Assembly (NCBI RefSeq): GCF_002865645.1
Contig: NW_020194551.1
Location: forward strand, 71,067 to 135,066
Origin: Hyaloscypha bicolor E
Lineage: Eukaryota > Ascomycota > Leotiomycetes > Helotiales > Hyaloscyphaceae
Direction of reading: 5' to 3'
Length of the DNA stretch: 64,000 bases
Shown: positions 46,312 through 58,492 of the stretch, in pieces
How the letters are laid out: each line of letters begins with the position of its first letter
Numbering within the stretch: position 1 is the first letter of the stretch
The notes under the pieces: generated by a model
Seen by the model: the letters and a program-made list of their open reading frames with translations, nothing else
Told to the model about the DNA's origin: nothing
Database searches by the model: none
Program-made: the position numbers and the translations under genes

Positions 46312-46713
46312 TTATATCACACCATCATGTTCCCCCGGAAGTCTCTTAACTCGCTTCTGTTCCCAATCATCCAGATCCTTTGCCGCGAGTCTCTGTACCA
46401 ATTCATCAGCCTGTTTCCAATTCCATCGGTAGACTCTGCCACTCACATAATACTCTTCCTTCATGTCAACTCTTCGTCCCGCCTTCCCAATACCCAATTC
46501 CTCCTCCTTACTCATCCTCCGCACTCTCCTGTCGTGCTTCTCATACCGTATCGCAGTTGCGGGTGTTAGGAAGAAGGATCCTGCTACCATTGTAACGATG
46601 AAGGGCAGGCCGAAGAGAAGGAACGGGTGGCGGGCGAGGGAGGAACGGTAGCGGGATGCGATTGTATTGGCTTCCGCTGCAGAGCGGAACTTCTTGTTGG
46701 GGAAGACTGCCAT
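46312..46713 (-). CDS. COX16: Cytochrome c oxidase assembly protein COX16
   Basis: Exons 46,713-46,447 and 46,392-46,312 give 115 residues, the usual size. Start MAVFPNKKFRSAAEAN matches the family; the frame runs 50 codons further upstream but that part is not conserved. One membrane span (FLLFGLPFIVTMVAGSFFLT) lies near residues 28-48, then ATAIRYEKHDRRV and LDDWEQKRVKRLPGE. The 54-base intron is in frame with no stop, so an unspliced reading adds 18 residues between EEYY and RLAAKD; removing it restores the conserved EEYYRLAAKDL. The protein acts in the mitochondrial inner membrane in COX2 assembly. Its start lies 207 bases from MEC1. Confidence 0.92.
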   Translation of the reverse strand: MAVFPNKKFRSAAEANTIASRYRSSLARHPFLLFGLPFIVTMVAGSFFLTPATAIRYEKHDRRVRRMSKEEELGIGKAGRRVDMKEEYYVSGRVYRWNWKQADELVQRLAAKDLDDWEQKRVKRLPGEHDGVI

Positions 46714-46920
46714 GCTGAGCTTGGATTTGCAGATATCGTGCACGTAGGATGGTTGTGGGCAGGGTTTGTTGGCGGAAGAGAGGTTTGATGAAGCCAAGCC
46801 CCACTTTAATTTTCGATCACGTGCTACCGCGTAAACTTTCTCGAACGCGTTCTTCCCTTCCACCCCACTTCATGTCTTGATCTCACGAAAACACAACCAT
46901 CCTACCATGGCAAACACATA
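46714..46920. promoter_or_regulatory. Divergent promoter of COX16 and the MEC1-type kinase
   Basis: A 207-base gap between opposed start codons; contains both promoters. No site assigned. Confidence 0.5.
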
Positions 46921-49900
46921 ATGGCCCCCATATCTCGCAGTGCCTCCGCCAAAACCCGGCTCAATGGCCCTGAAAACGCGGCCACGGGGGCCTACGACGC
47001 TCCTCCGTCAACTATGGCCGCACAGCTCATCAGCAACTTGTCAACAACGAACGAACCTTCACGGCCGGCCGAGCGAGATGACCTCAAGCGGCTCATGGCC
47101 GAGGTGCTTGAGCATGACGCGAATGAAACCGATGATATCGACTTGAAGCTGAGCCATAAGCACAAGCTGATATATGTATTTGCACGTGCTGTGTTGGAGA
47201 GACTGAGCACTGATGACCCGTTCATGAATCAGGCCCACCTGGTCGGTCAGGCTTCGGATGCGCTGGAAATCTTCATAGTAGCCGTCAGGGAGCTTCCGGG
47301 CGTATTGGATTATGTGTTGCCAGCAGGAGTCACCTTGCAAAACCGGGGCCAAGAACCTCTCTGGACGTGGCTGTTTCCTCGAGTTCTGACACTGCTCGGT
47401 CGACGGCATTGTGAAAACCTGACAGAAAAGGTCAAAGACTTTTTTTATGTCTCGTTTCAGGCTGCTGGTAGATCTCCAAAGCATTGGAATCTCACTTCGT
47501 TCATCTTCACTTACCTGAAGGAAAGCGTCACAAGTATGTTCATGCTTAACCCACTGATATTTTCACCACGACTTACCATAATTAGCCACCTTGGATCGCT
47601 TGCAAAACCCCAACATCCTGTCTCACACCCAGGTGGTAGACATCATGCTTCCTTCTGATGACATGAGCCGCTTTGTGTCCTTTATTGCAGGTAGTGAAGG
47701 TCCCCCGAGCTCCGCAGTCGACTGCACCTATGTCATTCGAGATGTTACGGAAAGTCTCGATCATGCTAGGAATGTATTGTCAACGCTGGTTGATGTGTCT
47801 ATGGCCGCCGTAGCTTCCTACGATGCAACGCCAGCCTTTCAGGATTACGTAGGCTGGCTCCTCGACTCATTCCTGGTGACACACGAGTTGCACAAGAAGT
47901 GGCGAGGAAACCCTTCATTGCACCCATCGTGTTCCGATTTCTGTTTGCTTCCCTTCTGTTCCGTTCATGCCCTCCTGACTGCTCTTCGAGAAACCCTTTC
48001 CACCTCTCTATTGCGAAAGGGATATTATTTGCTGTCAATGTTCTGTGCAGACTTGTTTGGTGACCCCATACAACTATCGAAAAGCTCGATTCAACTCAAT
48101 CTTTGTAGCAGCATCATGAACCTGGCCGCCGGCTGTCACAAATATGATTCTGTGCGCAGAGCAGTATCTTTACATCTGATGCCCATCGTTCACTCAGCCT
48201 TCACCAATGAAAATACAGCCATTGGCGGGATGGGTAATGATCTGAAGGTGGAGAAAATCATGCCCTCAGAGAGACACTGCTAATAATATGACAGATTCCC
48301 TGCGTAGCACTGTGCGGGGCGTGCGAAGTAGACGTTCCCACTGGACTTGATCTGAATGGAGTCCGAGAATGCGAAAACCAGAACCTCGTTTTGGAATTTC
48401 AGTGTTTGGATCTCAGCATCGAACATCCACAAAAGGACCCGTCTGAAAATGGACCACCGAGCAAACGACAGAAGTTAGACGAAGGGCCACATCTTTTTGA
48501 ACGGATTACAAGTAGTCTTTACACGTTATTTGGTGGGGTACAAACCGCTGAGTGAGTTTTCTGTGCAGCCTTTCAATCATTCCTGATAACAAATATGTAG
48601 GGCGAGCTTCGCTGCTTTGAACGAGGAAGATCAGTGTAAAGCTATTGAACTTCTTGGCCTCGTACCCTGCGGGGCGTCCGGTTACCTGAGGGCCACTTGT
48701 ACAACGTACGCGATCACTAACCCAAAATGTCCGCTATGCGAGGACATACCAAATCCAGAGCAAGTTGAGCGAGGTGAATCTATGTGCCAAGAGATCAGCG
48801 TTGAAGCAATCCAGATCTTTGGCAACTTGATCAAGTCCCCAGCCTTCGGAACGGCCAAGCGACCTCGAGTTCTAGCAATGTTGATGCTCAAGAAGTTCGC
48901 TTTGCATTATGAGGACCCCGAGTTTCTTGACTTGGAGAAGTCTCCGCTGGGTCAATGGTGTTTAGGCTCTCTGAAAAGCTCGGTCCGAGAGCTACGCATT
49001 GCTGCTGGGTAATATCTTCCTGTGCCTTATTTTACCAATTCTGACGAAATACTTCACAGTCGCACTCTGCCTGGATTCTTACGTGGCTCGCCATTGGAAC
49101 CCTTGACAAAGAAGAACAGAGTCACCACGTTCATGTTCTTACGTTCATTTTCTGAGGAAAAGAGCAACCATTTGCATGAAACCTGCATTCTTGCTTGGGG
49201 GCAGCTGGGACGGTAAGTTTGCCTCCATGGTACACATGCTGAAAAGGTACTAAATCGGTGGCAGGAGCGCTGATGACGACGAACTCAATTTTGTACTTTT
49301 GAGTCTGGTTACTTACTTGGGCCATAGAAATCCACTTGTTTCTGGGGCGTCTTTCAATGAAGTAAGTTGCTGACCGAAGGCCGAGATGTACATACTGACT
49401 TGGATAGATTCTCAGGCTTGCTAAAGCAAGAAACGTCACTGTTGAGCGTCTGTTCAGCCCCTGTTGGGGCACTGTTGCTATTGAAGTAGTTAAAGACCTT
49501 CTCGTTAAGCCTCAGACTGCTCAGCTGATGGCTGATTTGCTGGGAATGTCTGTTTCAGAGTTCCTCGTTCTAACCCAGTCCCATACACTGCCCTGGCTAG
49601 TCTTAAACCAGCAGGCTGTGGTAGTCAAGCGGATCGCTGAAGCTCGGAGAGCGCCCGAAACGTCAGTGATGTGCATGGACCCAATAAATTGGTGTCCTAT
49701 CTTGGCTCTTCTGCTTGTTCAGCCAGTACCTGATATGGAACTTTATGTGTTGGCTACCTTAAGAAGAGCTGTAATAGGTTTCAAAGAATGTGATCTCTCA
49801 TTGTTGATCCGCGTTGAACCTGCCTCCACAGCCCTCTGCTTGCTAAAGGCTGCAGGAGAGGCTGATGAGGGCAAGAAATCTCGAGTAAGTGATCTTGTTG

Positions 49901-52900
49901 CCAATGGAAGGGGTCGCCTAACATTTGACAGATTCGAGTTGCTTTGCAGTTCCTTGCTTCCCGTGCTCCTTCTACTGATGGCAATCAAAAGAAGGGCAAT
50001 CCTGTCGGCGCATTCCTTGAAATGCATGTTCTAGGCCTTGTTACCCGTATATCCGAGGTTGTAAACGATTCTCGCGATGCGCACTCGGCGAAGCAGAAGG
50101 AACGTTTCGTGAATGCTATGGAGGAGCTAGTGAAGGTTGCTAAATCGCACACAAGGGTTGCTCGACCACAGGTATGTCTTCCCTGATTCTAGTATGGAGT
50201 CGCTACTTACTTACATTAGATGTGTGCCTGCTTGCAATCAGCTTTCGCTCAGAGGGAGCTTCAAACATCTGCCTTTTCGGCTTGGGCTACGATGCTTACC
50301 AGCCTGGAAGATGATGACGTGGAAACTATGCTAGAAAGCACGTTTTCTACGATTATACAGAGGTGGGACACTTTCGACGAAACAGCGCGGAAATGTGTTG
50401 TAGATACTCTACAGTATCTGATCGACAAGCGGGCTCGCCTCTTGCGCAACATGCTTGTCAATCTACCGTCCTTATCGCAGTTTCCCCAGCTGGCTAAGGT
50501 TGAAAAGCAGCTCAGCAACATGAGAACACCCACAGATATTGGGAACACCTTCCAAATTTTCAGTCGCAGAGTGGGCCACGAAAATTCAGGTGTTGTTGCC
50601 CAAGCTTTGGTCGAACTAAAGGCCTATCTTCGACAGCATCAATCCTTCCTCCAGGCATCGGCAGTTAGTGAGCAGCCCGATGCCGTCGTCGGTCAGCTTG
50701 TTCGAGCAATACTGGATACTTGTGTCAAGTTCAACGATTTGCACGACGTTGCTCAATTATCTGCAGAGTGCATTGGACTCATCGGCTGCCTTGATTCGAA
50801 TCGAGTCGAATCCGTCCGAGAGCAGCGTGAGATGGTGATGGTCAGCAATTTCTATGATTCTGGAGAAACTCTTGATTTTGTTCTCTTCGTCTTAGAGGAA
50901 TGCCTTGTTCCTGCGTTTCTCTCAGCCACGGACACCGTCCTGCAGGGATTTCTCGCCTTCGTAATGCAGGACCTGCTTGAGAAGTGTAATTTCAAGGAGA
51001 TTTGTGGGCAGATCATCAAGAATGGAGTGAAAGGCTCTACCGACCTACACTACATAAAATGGCTATCATTGCCGACAAGCGTGCAGGATACCTTAACGCC
51101 ATTTCTCAGTTCAAAATACGCCGTGAAAGATCTCGACCCCGTGACATACGAGTATCCGATCTTTCGCCCCGAGACGATACCTCCCACCAAACTGTATAAC
51201 TATTGGATTAGGACAATGGCACTGGATCTATTGCAGAAACCCGGCAGTCCTCTTAGTGACCTTATCTTTGTTCCGCTCCGTCGTGCGATCAAAATGAAGG
51301 ATGTGTCAATTCCAGGGTTTCTCCTTCCTTACTTGGTCTTGAACAATATTGTTGAAGGCAGCGATCAAAATCGAGAGGATCTTGCGCAAGAACTGCTTGC
51401 GATCTTGCAGTATCAGCCTTCTGCGGAATCTCAAATACATACGGAAGATATTAAACTGTGTATTGAGGTAAGAAAATATTTATCTAGGATATAACGTCTT
51501 TTTGCTGATTTCTGCAGGCGGTATTTCGCGTCCTGGACTACCTCGCACGTTGGGTCCAAGAAAGACAGGCGAAGAACAGCAAATCTCGCGATCAATCACC
51601 GTCCTCGGACGGCATTGATAGAGTCAATGCTCTCATAAAAATGATTCCTCCCGAGGTCATATCACGTCGTGCCGTAGAGTGCAAATCGTACTCTCGCGCG
51701 TTGTTTTACTGGGAGCAACACATTCGTCATGCGAGAAAGAATGACAAAAGCTCTGAAACCAATACTACCTTGCTACAACGTCTGCAAGAAATTTACACCC
51801 AGATTGACGAGCCAGACGGAATCGAAGGAATTTCGGCTCATCTCCATGTGCTAGACATTGACCAACAAATCCTTGCACATAGAAAAGCAGGGCGATGGAC
51901 AGCCGCCCAGAGTTGGTACGAGATCAAACTTGCGGAAAATCCTGATAATATTGACACTCAATTAAATTTGTTGACGTGTCTGAAGGAGTCTGGGCAACAC
52001 GGTGAGTGGCCAGCGGTGGGTACTTTGAATTCTGCTAATTCTCTCTTTAGATGTTCTGCTGAACTATGTTGAAGGTATGCACACTGCAAAACAGACTGTC
52101 TCTAGTCTGCTCCCATTTGCAACGGAAGCTTCCTGGGCCACGGGTCGATGGGCTGCATTGGAGAAATACACGTCTTCAATACCGAAAACCCCTGGCGAGG
52201 ACTTCAACGTTAGCATTGGTCGTTCTCTGCTGGCACTGCATACGAAGGACACCGATCTCTTTACTTCGACCATCCAGTCACTTCGAGAACAGATTGCCTG
52301 TTCTCTCTCAACGTCAACGACTTCTTCGATCGCAGCATGCCATGACTCTATGCTCAAGTTTCATGTGCTCACAGAGCTGGAAATGATCGCAGGCACGGCT
52401 AAAGATGCTTCCACAGAACGGACAGATATCCTTGAATCTTTAAGCCGCCGATTGGAAGTGATTGGAGCTTATCTCAACGACAAGCAATATTTGCTAGGTA
52501 TTAGACGTGCTGCAATGCAGTTATCAAGGTATGACTACATTCTAGCAATGCATGGCATTGTTGCTAACTTTACAGCCTCAATTTTACTAAAGGTGACATT
52601 GCATCCGCATGGCTCACGAGTGCACGGCTCGCCAGAAAAGGGAACGCAATCCATCAGTCCTTCAACGCTGTGCTCCACGCTTCAGAACTTGGCGATAAAT
52701 CGGCAACCATCGAGCATGCACGACTCTTGTGGAAAGAAGGCCATCACCGGAAAGCCATCCAAAGTCTACAAGGAGCCATCGACAATAACGCATTCATATC
52801 CCACAACATAACCGCCAATGCTACAAGCTTTCCAGGCACCGAAGCAGGAGAGCAACAACAAAACCTCCTCACAGCGAGGGCGCATTTGCTACTTGCTAAA

Positions 52901-54832
52901 TGGCTAGATAGTGCAGGTCAAACTCATTCGAATGCTCTGCGGATTCAATATCAACTAGCGGCAAAGACACATACCAACTGGGAGAAAGGTCACTATTATC
53001 TGGGCCGCCATTACAACAAGATACTCGAATCAGAAAAAGCTCTTGCACCCGAGTTAAATAGCGAAGCGTACCTCTGCGGAGAAACTGCTAAGCTCGTGGT
53101 TGAGAACTATTTGAGGTCGCTGTCCTTTGGGACGAAGTACGTTTATCAAACACTGCCGCGACTCCTTACTCTCTGGCTCGATTTGGGCACGCAAGTCAAT
53201 CAACCTCTAGATCCAAAGTACGGAAACAGTCGAGAATTGATCAAGAAGGTTAGCGATCTTCGAAAGACTCACCTGGAACATTTACACGGGCGATTCCAGA
53301 AATACATATCAAAAATGCCCGCATACATATTCTATACGGCTCTCCCTCAGATTGTCGCTAGAATTGCGCATCCAAACAACGATGTCTACAAATACCTCCA
53401 GAGCATTATTTTCAAGGTCGTACAAGCACACCCACAGCAGGCATTGTGGAGTCTCCTTGCCGTATGTGCATCCCCTCAGGTGGATAGGAGGACGAGAGGC
53501 GGAACCATTCTTCAAGCTCTTCGTGCCAGTAAAAACAAAGAACCTGGATCACTCGATATCAGAGCAATAATCAAGAGCGGCGATAAGCTTGCTGAGCAAC
53601 TTCTTTTGGCCTGCAATGCTGGCGAATTCCAAGGCAATCGGACGATTTGGGCAAACTTGACCAGAGACCTTGGGTTTTCTCACAAGGCCTGCATGCCAAG
53701 TTCAATGGCCATGCCGGTCGAAAGCGTCTTGACCGCAACCCTTCCAACGCTCACCGATAATGTCAAAACCCACAAAGCATTCTCTCGGGACGTAGTTACC
53801 ATATCATCATTCTTGGATGAAGTGATGGTTCTCAGCTCTCTACAAAAACCACGAAAGCTTACCGCACGTGGATCGGACGGCAAAACATACGGTCTCATGT
53901 GCAAGCCAAAAGATGATCTGCGTAAAGATCAAAGACTTATGGAATTTAATAGCATGATTAACAGGTCTCTGAAGCGAGATGCAGAATCGAGCAGACGGCA
54001 ATTGTATATCAAGACCTACGCTGTGACGCCCCTTAACGAGGAATGCGGAATCATTGAGTGGGTTGATGGTCTGAAAACACTTCGAGATATTCTTCTCGGT
54101 CTGTACAGGGCGATAGGAGTCCAGATAAACTATCGGGAGATCGAGACGTTTTGCGATGAGGCGTCGAAATCAACGGAGAAGCTTCCATTCTTTACTGAAA
54201 GGGTACTTGGCACTTTCCCCCCTATATTCCATAAGTGGTTCGTGCAGCAATTTCCTGAGCCTTCGACCTGGTTCGCGGCTAGACTTCGCTACACCCGGTC
54301 TTGTGCAGTCATGTCTATGGTCGGCACAATTCTCGGTCTAGGAGACCGCCATGGTGAGAATATTCTTTTCGAAGAAGGCAACGGCGGGACTTTTCACGTC
54401 GATTTCAACTGTCTTTTCGACAAAGGTCTCACCTTCGTCAGGCCTGAACGAGTGCCTTTCCGCTTGACGCACAATATGGTTGATGCAATGGGGATTTATG
54501 GATACGAGGGACCATTCCGAAAGTCCTCGGAACTCACTCTGAAACTGCTTCGTCAACACGAAGAGACGTTGATGACGATTCTCGAGGCTTTCGTGTACGA
54601 TCCTACGTTGGACCTGTTGAAGAAGCCGGAAAAGAAAAAGAAAGAGGGTGCCTTTGTGGTCCCTCAGACTGCTCAAGGCGTGCTCGACAGTATCCAGAGG
54701 AAGGTCAGAGGTTTGTTGGCTGGGGAAAGTGTGCCGCTCGGAGTGGAGGGACATGTGGACGAGCTGATCAAGCAGGCGACGAACCAGACTTATCTGGCCT
54801 CGATGTATATTGGTTGGTGTGCATTTTTATAG
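46921..54832 (+). CDS. MEC1: ATR-family checkpoint kinase MEC1/UvsB
   Basis: Twelve exons join in frame to about 2,457 residues: 46,921-47,533; 47,586-48,247; 48,295-48,551; 48,601-49,008; 49,060-49,212; 49,265-49,361; 49,408-49,884; 49,932-50,171; 50,220-51,467; 51,518-52,001; 52,051-52,528; 52,576-54,832. Most of the protein is HEAT/FAT helical repeat. The PI3K-like kinase near the C-terminus has GLGDRHGENILF and HVDFNCLFDKG (DFN, as usual in ATR/MEC1, instead of DFG). The FATC tail ends in YLASMYIGWCAFL. It phosphorylates SQ/TQ sites in response to single-stranded DNA and replication stress, with its partner Lcd1/ATRIP. No damage seen; the gene is intact. Confidence 0.95.
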
Positions 54833-55162
54833 CTGTGGTGCCACGAAGACAATTTTGGCGGCGGAACGTGGCTGTATCTGTGTGCTGACGCTGATGACAC
54901 CATGCAGACGTGGCAATTGTGTAACATTGCTGTATTTGCCATGTCTCAAACATATTGTATTTACAATCATATGGTATTACCAATATCCAGCCTCCGCATC
55001 CAAACGGACAAATCGTGGGCCGGTTGAATCTGGTAATGAAGTGGGCTCATTTCCCTCAGACCACATTCCATCGCGTAACTGAACCCCACCTCATCCTCCA
55101 AAATATCTCTCAGCCCTACACTTTCCAAAGCTCCTCATACCGCGGGAGGGAGGTTAAATTCC
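54833..55162. other. Intergenic, 3' flank of MEC1
   Basis: It holds the 3' end of MEC1 and the promoter of the next small gene. No RNA gene is seen. Confidence 0.5.
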
Positions 55163-55423
55163 ATGTATATCCCCTCAATAGCCACACAAATCCAAGTCAG
55201 TCAATTCGACGGAAAAGGAAGCGGCAAAAGGATCATGAACACGCCGCAAGGACGAAGGATTGGTGCGCTCGTTGGTCTGAGCGTGGTGGGCATGTCATTG
55301 TTAGCGGCCAGCAAGCTGATGCCAAGTAAGAATCAGACTGTTGTTTGGGAGATTGGGGCCGAGTTGGATAGGGTTAATGGGGAGGCTGATGTGATGAGGG
55401 GGCGGGAGGCGGTTTTTGGGTGA
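55163..55423 (+). CDS. Small predicted membrane protein, 86 residues
   Basis: A single-exon ORF starting MYIPSIATQIQVSQFDGKGS. One likely membrane span, IGALVGLSVVGMSLLAASKL, lies near residues 33-53, with a basic stretch (GKRIMNTPQGRR) before it. No family recognised. The start sits in ordinary composition after a short A/C-rich leader. It could also be a mitochondrial or ER single-span protein of unknown role. Confidence 0.5.
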   Translation: MYIPSIATQIQVSQFDGKGSGKRIMNTPQGRRIGALVGLSVVGMSLLAASKLMPSKNQTVVWEIGAELDRVNGEADVMRGREAVFG

Positions 55424-55563
55424 GATGCTTTTAAGCTTGTGCGAGGTGGAGGGAAGAGGGGTTTGATGGAAATGGGCTGGGCTGATGCGTGATAGAAAAG
55501 GAGCTGGTGGTGAAGAGTTGAAGAGGTGTGGACTTGAGGAGCGGAGTGATGTGTGATGTGTGA

Positions 55564-56259
55564 ATGGGGGATGACTGCTGGCAGTTAATGGAGGCGGAAT
55601 CGACTGATGATTTGGTATATTTGGTGGTTGACTCAAAGTTGAGATGGCCACTTGAAGCATGCTCGTTATTCAACATGAACAAACTTTTGTGCTACATCAC
55701 AGTGTATTACTGCCTCTTCTTCTATTTCGCCGCAAACACTCTGTTCTCGTTTCCATACTTTACAACTCAACTTCAAGTCTCCGACAAACCGCTAGAACAG
55801 AACATTCAAGCCAATTTAAAGTTACAGGCTACGGTGCAGGCACATCTCAAAGAGAGAAAAATGCCCAGCAGGATACTTGGGGACGGCACCCGAATGCCTA
55901 CCCGACCTTTCTCGAATTACAAAAACAGATTCTTCTGCATGAAGCATAACTGCAACGCTTTGTTCTTCACGGAAAACATGCTGAAGAATCATGAAACGTT
56001 TTGTCATTCGGAGCATCCGCTTGTAGGCGAGGATGCATCTGAGACGGAGCAAATGGACAACAGAAGAATTCGAGGGAGGCCTGAAGATGTAATTGTGGAT
56101 GTGGAGATGGTGGGAAAGGAGCCAGCAGACGAGGGTAAGGTGTATCGGACGATGTTTAAGATGGCTTTCGAATTCTTTGACAACTTTTTGGGGAGGGGAA
56201 AGAGCGGTGAGACACCAGGTGGTGAGGTGGAGGGAAGGAATTTGGTGGAGTCAGTTTGA
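55564..56259 (+). CDS. Hypothetical protein with a single C2H2-like zinc finger and a membrane span
   Basis: An open frame of 231 residues; a later start at 55,675 (MNKLLCYITV) is equally possible and would begin directly with a hydrophobic segment (CYITVYYCLFFYFAANTLF). The middle has FFCMKHNCNALFF, then H..FCH, fitting C-x4-C-x12-H-x4-H. The C-terminus is acidic and G/E-rich. A membrane segment together with a C2H2-like finger is unusual; the two parts may belong to different transcripts. No intron signal was needed. Confidence 0.45.
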   Translation: MGDDCWQLMEAESTDDLVYLVVDSKLRWPLEACSLFNMNKLLCYITVYYCLFFYFAANTLFSFPYFTTQLQVSDKPLEQNIQANLKLQATVQAHLKERKMPSRILGDGTRMPTRPFSNYKNRFFCMKHNCNALFFTENMLKNHETFCHSEHPLVGEDASETEQMDNRRIRGRPEDVIVDVEMVGKEPADEGKVYRTMFKMAFEFFDNFLGRGKSGETPGGEVEGRNLVESV

Positions 56260-56499
56260 GTATTCATTGGATCAATCAAGGTATTTGCTAGGCAGACTCC
56301 TCTTTGCTTTGTGAATCATGTGCAAAACCCATTCCTTGGGTGTCGTTATGCTTTGAGAATATTTATACAAACTCATTCAATTTCGGTTTCCGATGCCTCA
56401 AACATTCTCTCGGGGCGTCAAAGAGAATCAAACATATTTACCTAGAGCCTCACTCGCTGCCAACAAACCCAGAAAAGGCAAATCAAGTACGCTCTCAAC

Positions 56500-56814
56500 A
56501 TGTCTGAATCAACGCTAATAGAGCTTTCCAATCGCTATCAAAACCACAATCCTAAAATCGTGGGCAAAACAGGGAAAAAAGCAGAGCAAGTGTCAAACTC
56601 GGAGTCGTCAAGAGAAACACCAGCGGAGAACAGCCGGAACCAGAACGCGAACATCAACTTGAAGACTTCTACCACTCATCCCACTCGACATAAGCTGGGA
56701 GAGAAAGCCAACAGTTTCTTCGAAGAAAGAAACAATCGACCTAGCACAAGGTGGATGTCACTCTTGCACAGGAATCTGGCTGCGAATCCAGGGTCGAGTC
56801 AGCATTCTGGGTAG
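56500..56814 (+). CDS. Small polar hypothetical protein, 104 residues
   Basis: It starts MSESTLIELSNRYQNHNPKI after a good fungal start context (caacatgtc). The sequence is rich in N, S, K and E, with no membrane span, so it is probably disordered. No family recognised. It may be species-specific or not expressed. Confidence 0.4.
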   Translation: MSESTLIELSNRYQNHNPKIVGKTGKKAEQVSNSESSRETPAENSRNQNANINLKTSTTHPTRHKLGEKANSFFEERNNRPSTRWMSLLHRNLAANPGSSQHSG

Positions 56815-58492
56815 GATAACTCAGGGTAGGGCGATATGAAGATCCAAGGCAGAAGCGAAGACAGCCAGCGAGTGAAGCATGCTCCACCATCTTAGCATCT
56901 CAGGTGGTTTCATGCATGGGGGGGGGGCTGGGACAACTGTGAACATGTGTTGGCTGGAGGGATGGGCTTGGTGAACAGCGATGAGAGTCAATACAATAAA
57001 GCATCAGTTGGGTACGCTTGAACGTAATTCATGCAGTTGTGGCCTCAATATCATGAAGTCTTTCCCAGACTCTCTGCTTGCTCCACAGCTCCCCCCCCCA
57101 GTATTTGTACAGCACGCTTCCGTTCTCAAAATATGAACATCCAATACCCAGCAGACTAATAATGAACCTCTCATGCAGTAGAAATCCCTAGAAGATAGGC
57201 CTCGAGGGTGTCACTTAACATTGCCAGTGAAAGGCCGGGGTCAGCACGGCTTGCGAAAATGCTGAAACGTATTTCGAATCGCGAAGGAAAATATAATACA
57301 AAGCTCAGTCTATGAGAGTCAGTGGCAAATAAATGGTGGAGATGGCAGTAGGTGTATTCTAGCATGCCTTTGAAGAGGGTTGTGGTGTTGCTTACAGCCT
57401 TATGTTGGGCTTGCAGAAAGAAGCTGGGGAGTGTGCCGATTCACAGCTGAACATGTTGCCGATTTCGAGCAGCATTTTGTGCTGGGGCTTTGTTGATTTT
57501 CTCATTTCCTGTTTAATATCATTATTGAACTCTCAAGTTATAAGATAGTGATCAAAGGGTGGGAAAGGGTATCATGTTGCATATTTTTCTTTGAAGTGTC
57601 GGAGGCGGTGAACAGGAGGAGAGAACAATCGTACCGAACTCGAATCCCGACCCCAAAGAACTCTTCTCTTGATGATCTCTGATCTCGCACACAATGCACT
57701 TGCTACACTGATTCAACTCGAGGATCTCGACCGACACCTCTCGACTCCTACACGTGCTGTAGTCCTTGGGGGCGTCTTTGCAGGGACCCCATCGACGAGA
57801 ATGCTCCTGGCCACAAGCAAAGAAATAAATCGATAAATGGCACATCTCGAGACCCGCAAGCGCTGTTCAATTTTCACAATGAATATACAATGAATACTTC
57901 GAGAAATCTGTTGTGGGCCGGGGGGTAACCTTATCTTATTCCCGAGTGTGGCTGTGTAAGTCTTGGTTTTACGAGGCATTTCCCATGGCGAATGGATGTG
58001 TACCCGCTGTGCTGTACGTAAGTTTGCCAAGAAAGTCTGGGGCGAATATCCGCGTGGCATTCTGAGATCCTTTCCTTGCATGCCGGACACGAAACCAAAT
58101 GGTGTCTCGATTTTATTTGAAGTTGGCAAGGGATCTTCCAACGAGTTACAGATCTGCGTCTCAGCCTTGCATGGAGGTCACGAGGCTGACAGTTCGCTAA
58201 ATCGAAGCCGACGTCGTGAATGAGTCTACAACTTACTTACTCCACTCATGATCTCCACGATATCACTTTCCACTTCGGAATATGAGCTATAGTCAGTCTA
58301 TTCAGAGAGCCTCACTGAATAAGAACTTACCCCTTATTCTCACCGGCCCCACCGAGCCTCGCTGCTCCCCATTCACCAAGGCTACGAGGTGAATATTTGA
58401 CAAGGCTCCCGACATCTCCTCCCATGCTTCGGGGAACGAACCTCTTTGCTCCACAAATTTTTCGTCACTCATATACCACAAACACAATTAGG
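56815..58492. other. Intergenic, no supported gene
   Basis: About 1.7 kb. Short ORFs occur on the minus strand at 57,713-58,141 and 57,552-57,845, but neither shows a motif, a good start or splice continuity. Homopolymer runs of g (near 56,918) and c (near 57,092) are present. Confidence 0.5.

Noticed and set aside
46714..46863. 50-residue N-terminal extension of COX16
   Set aside because: Not conserved in the family as I know it; the start at 46,713 gives the usual length and N-terminus.
57713..58141. 142-residue minus-strand ORF between small genes and the Nudix gene
   Set aside because: No domain, membrane pattern or splice continuity; codon pattern not gene-like.
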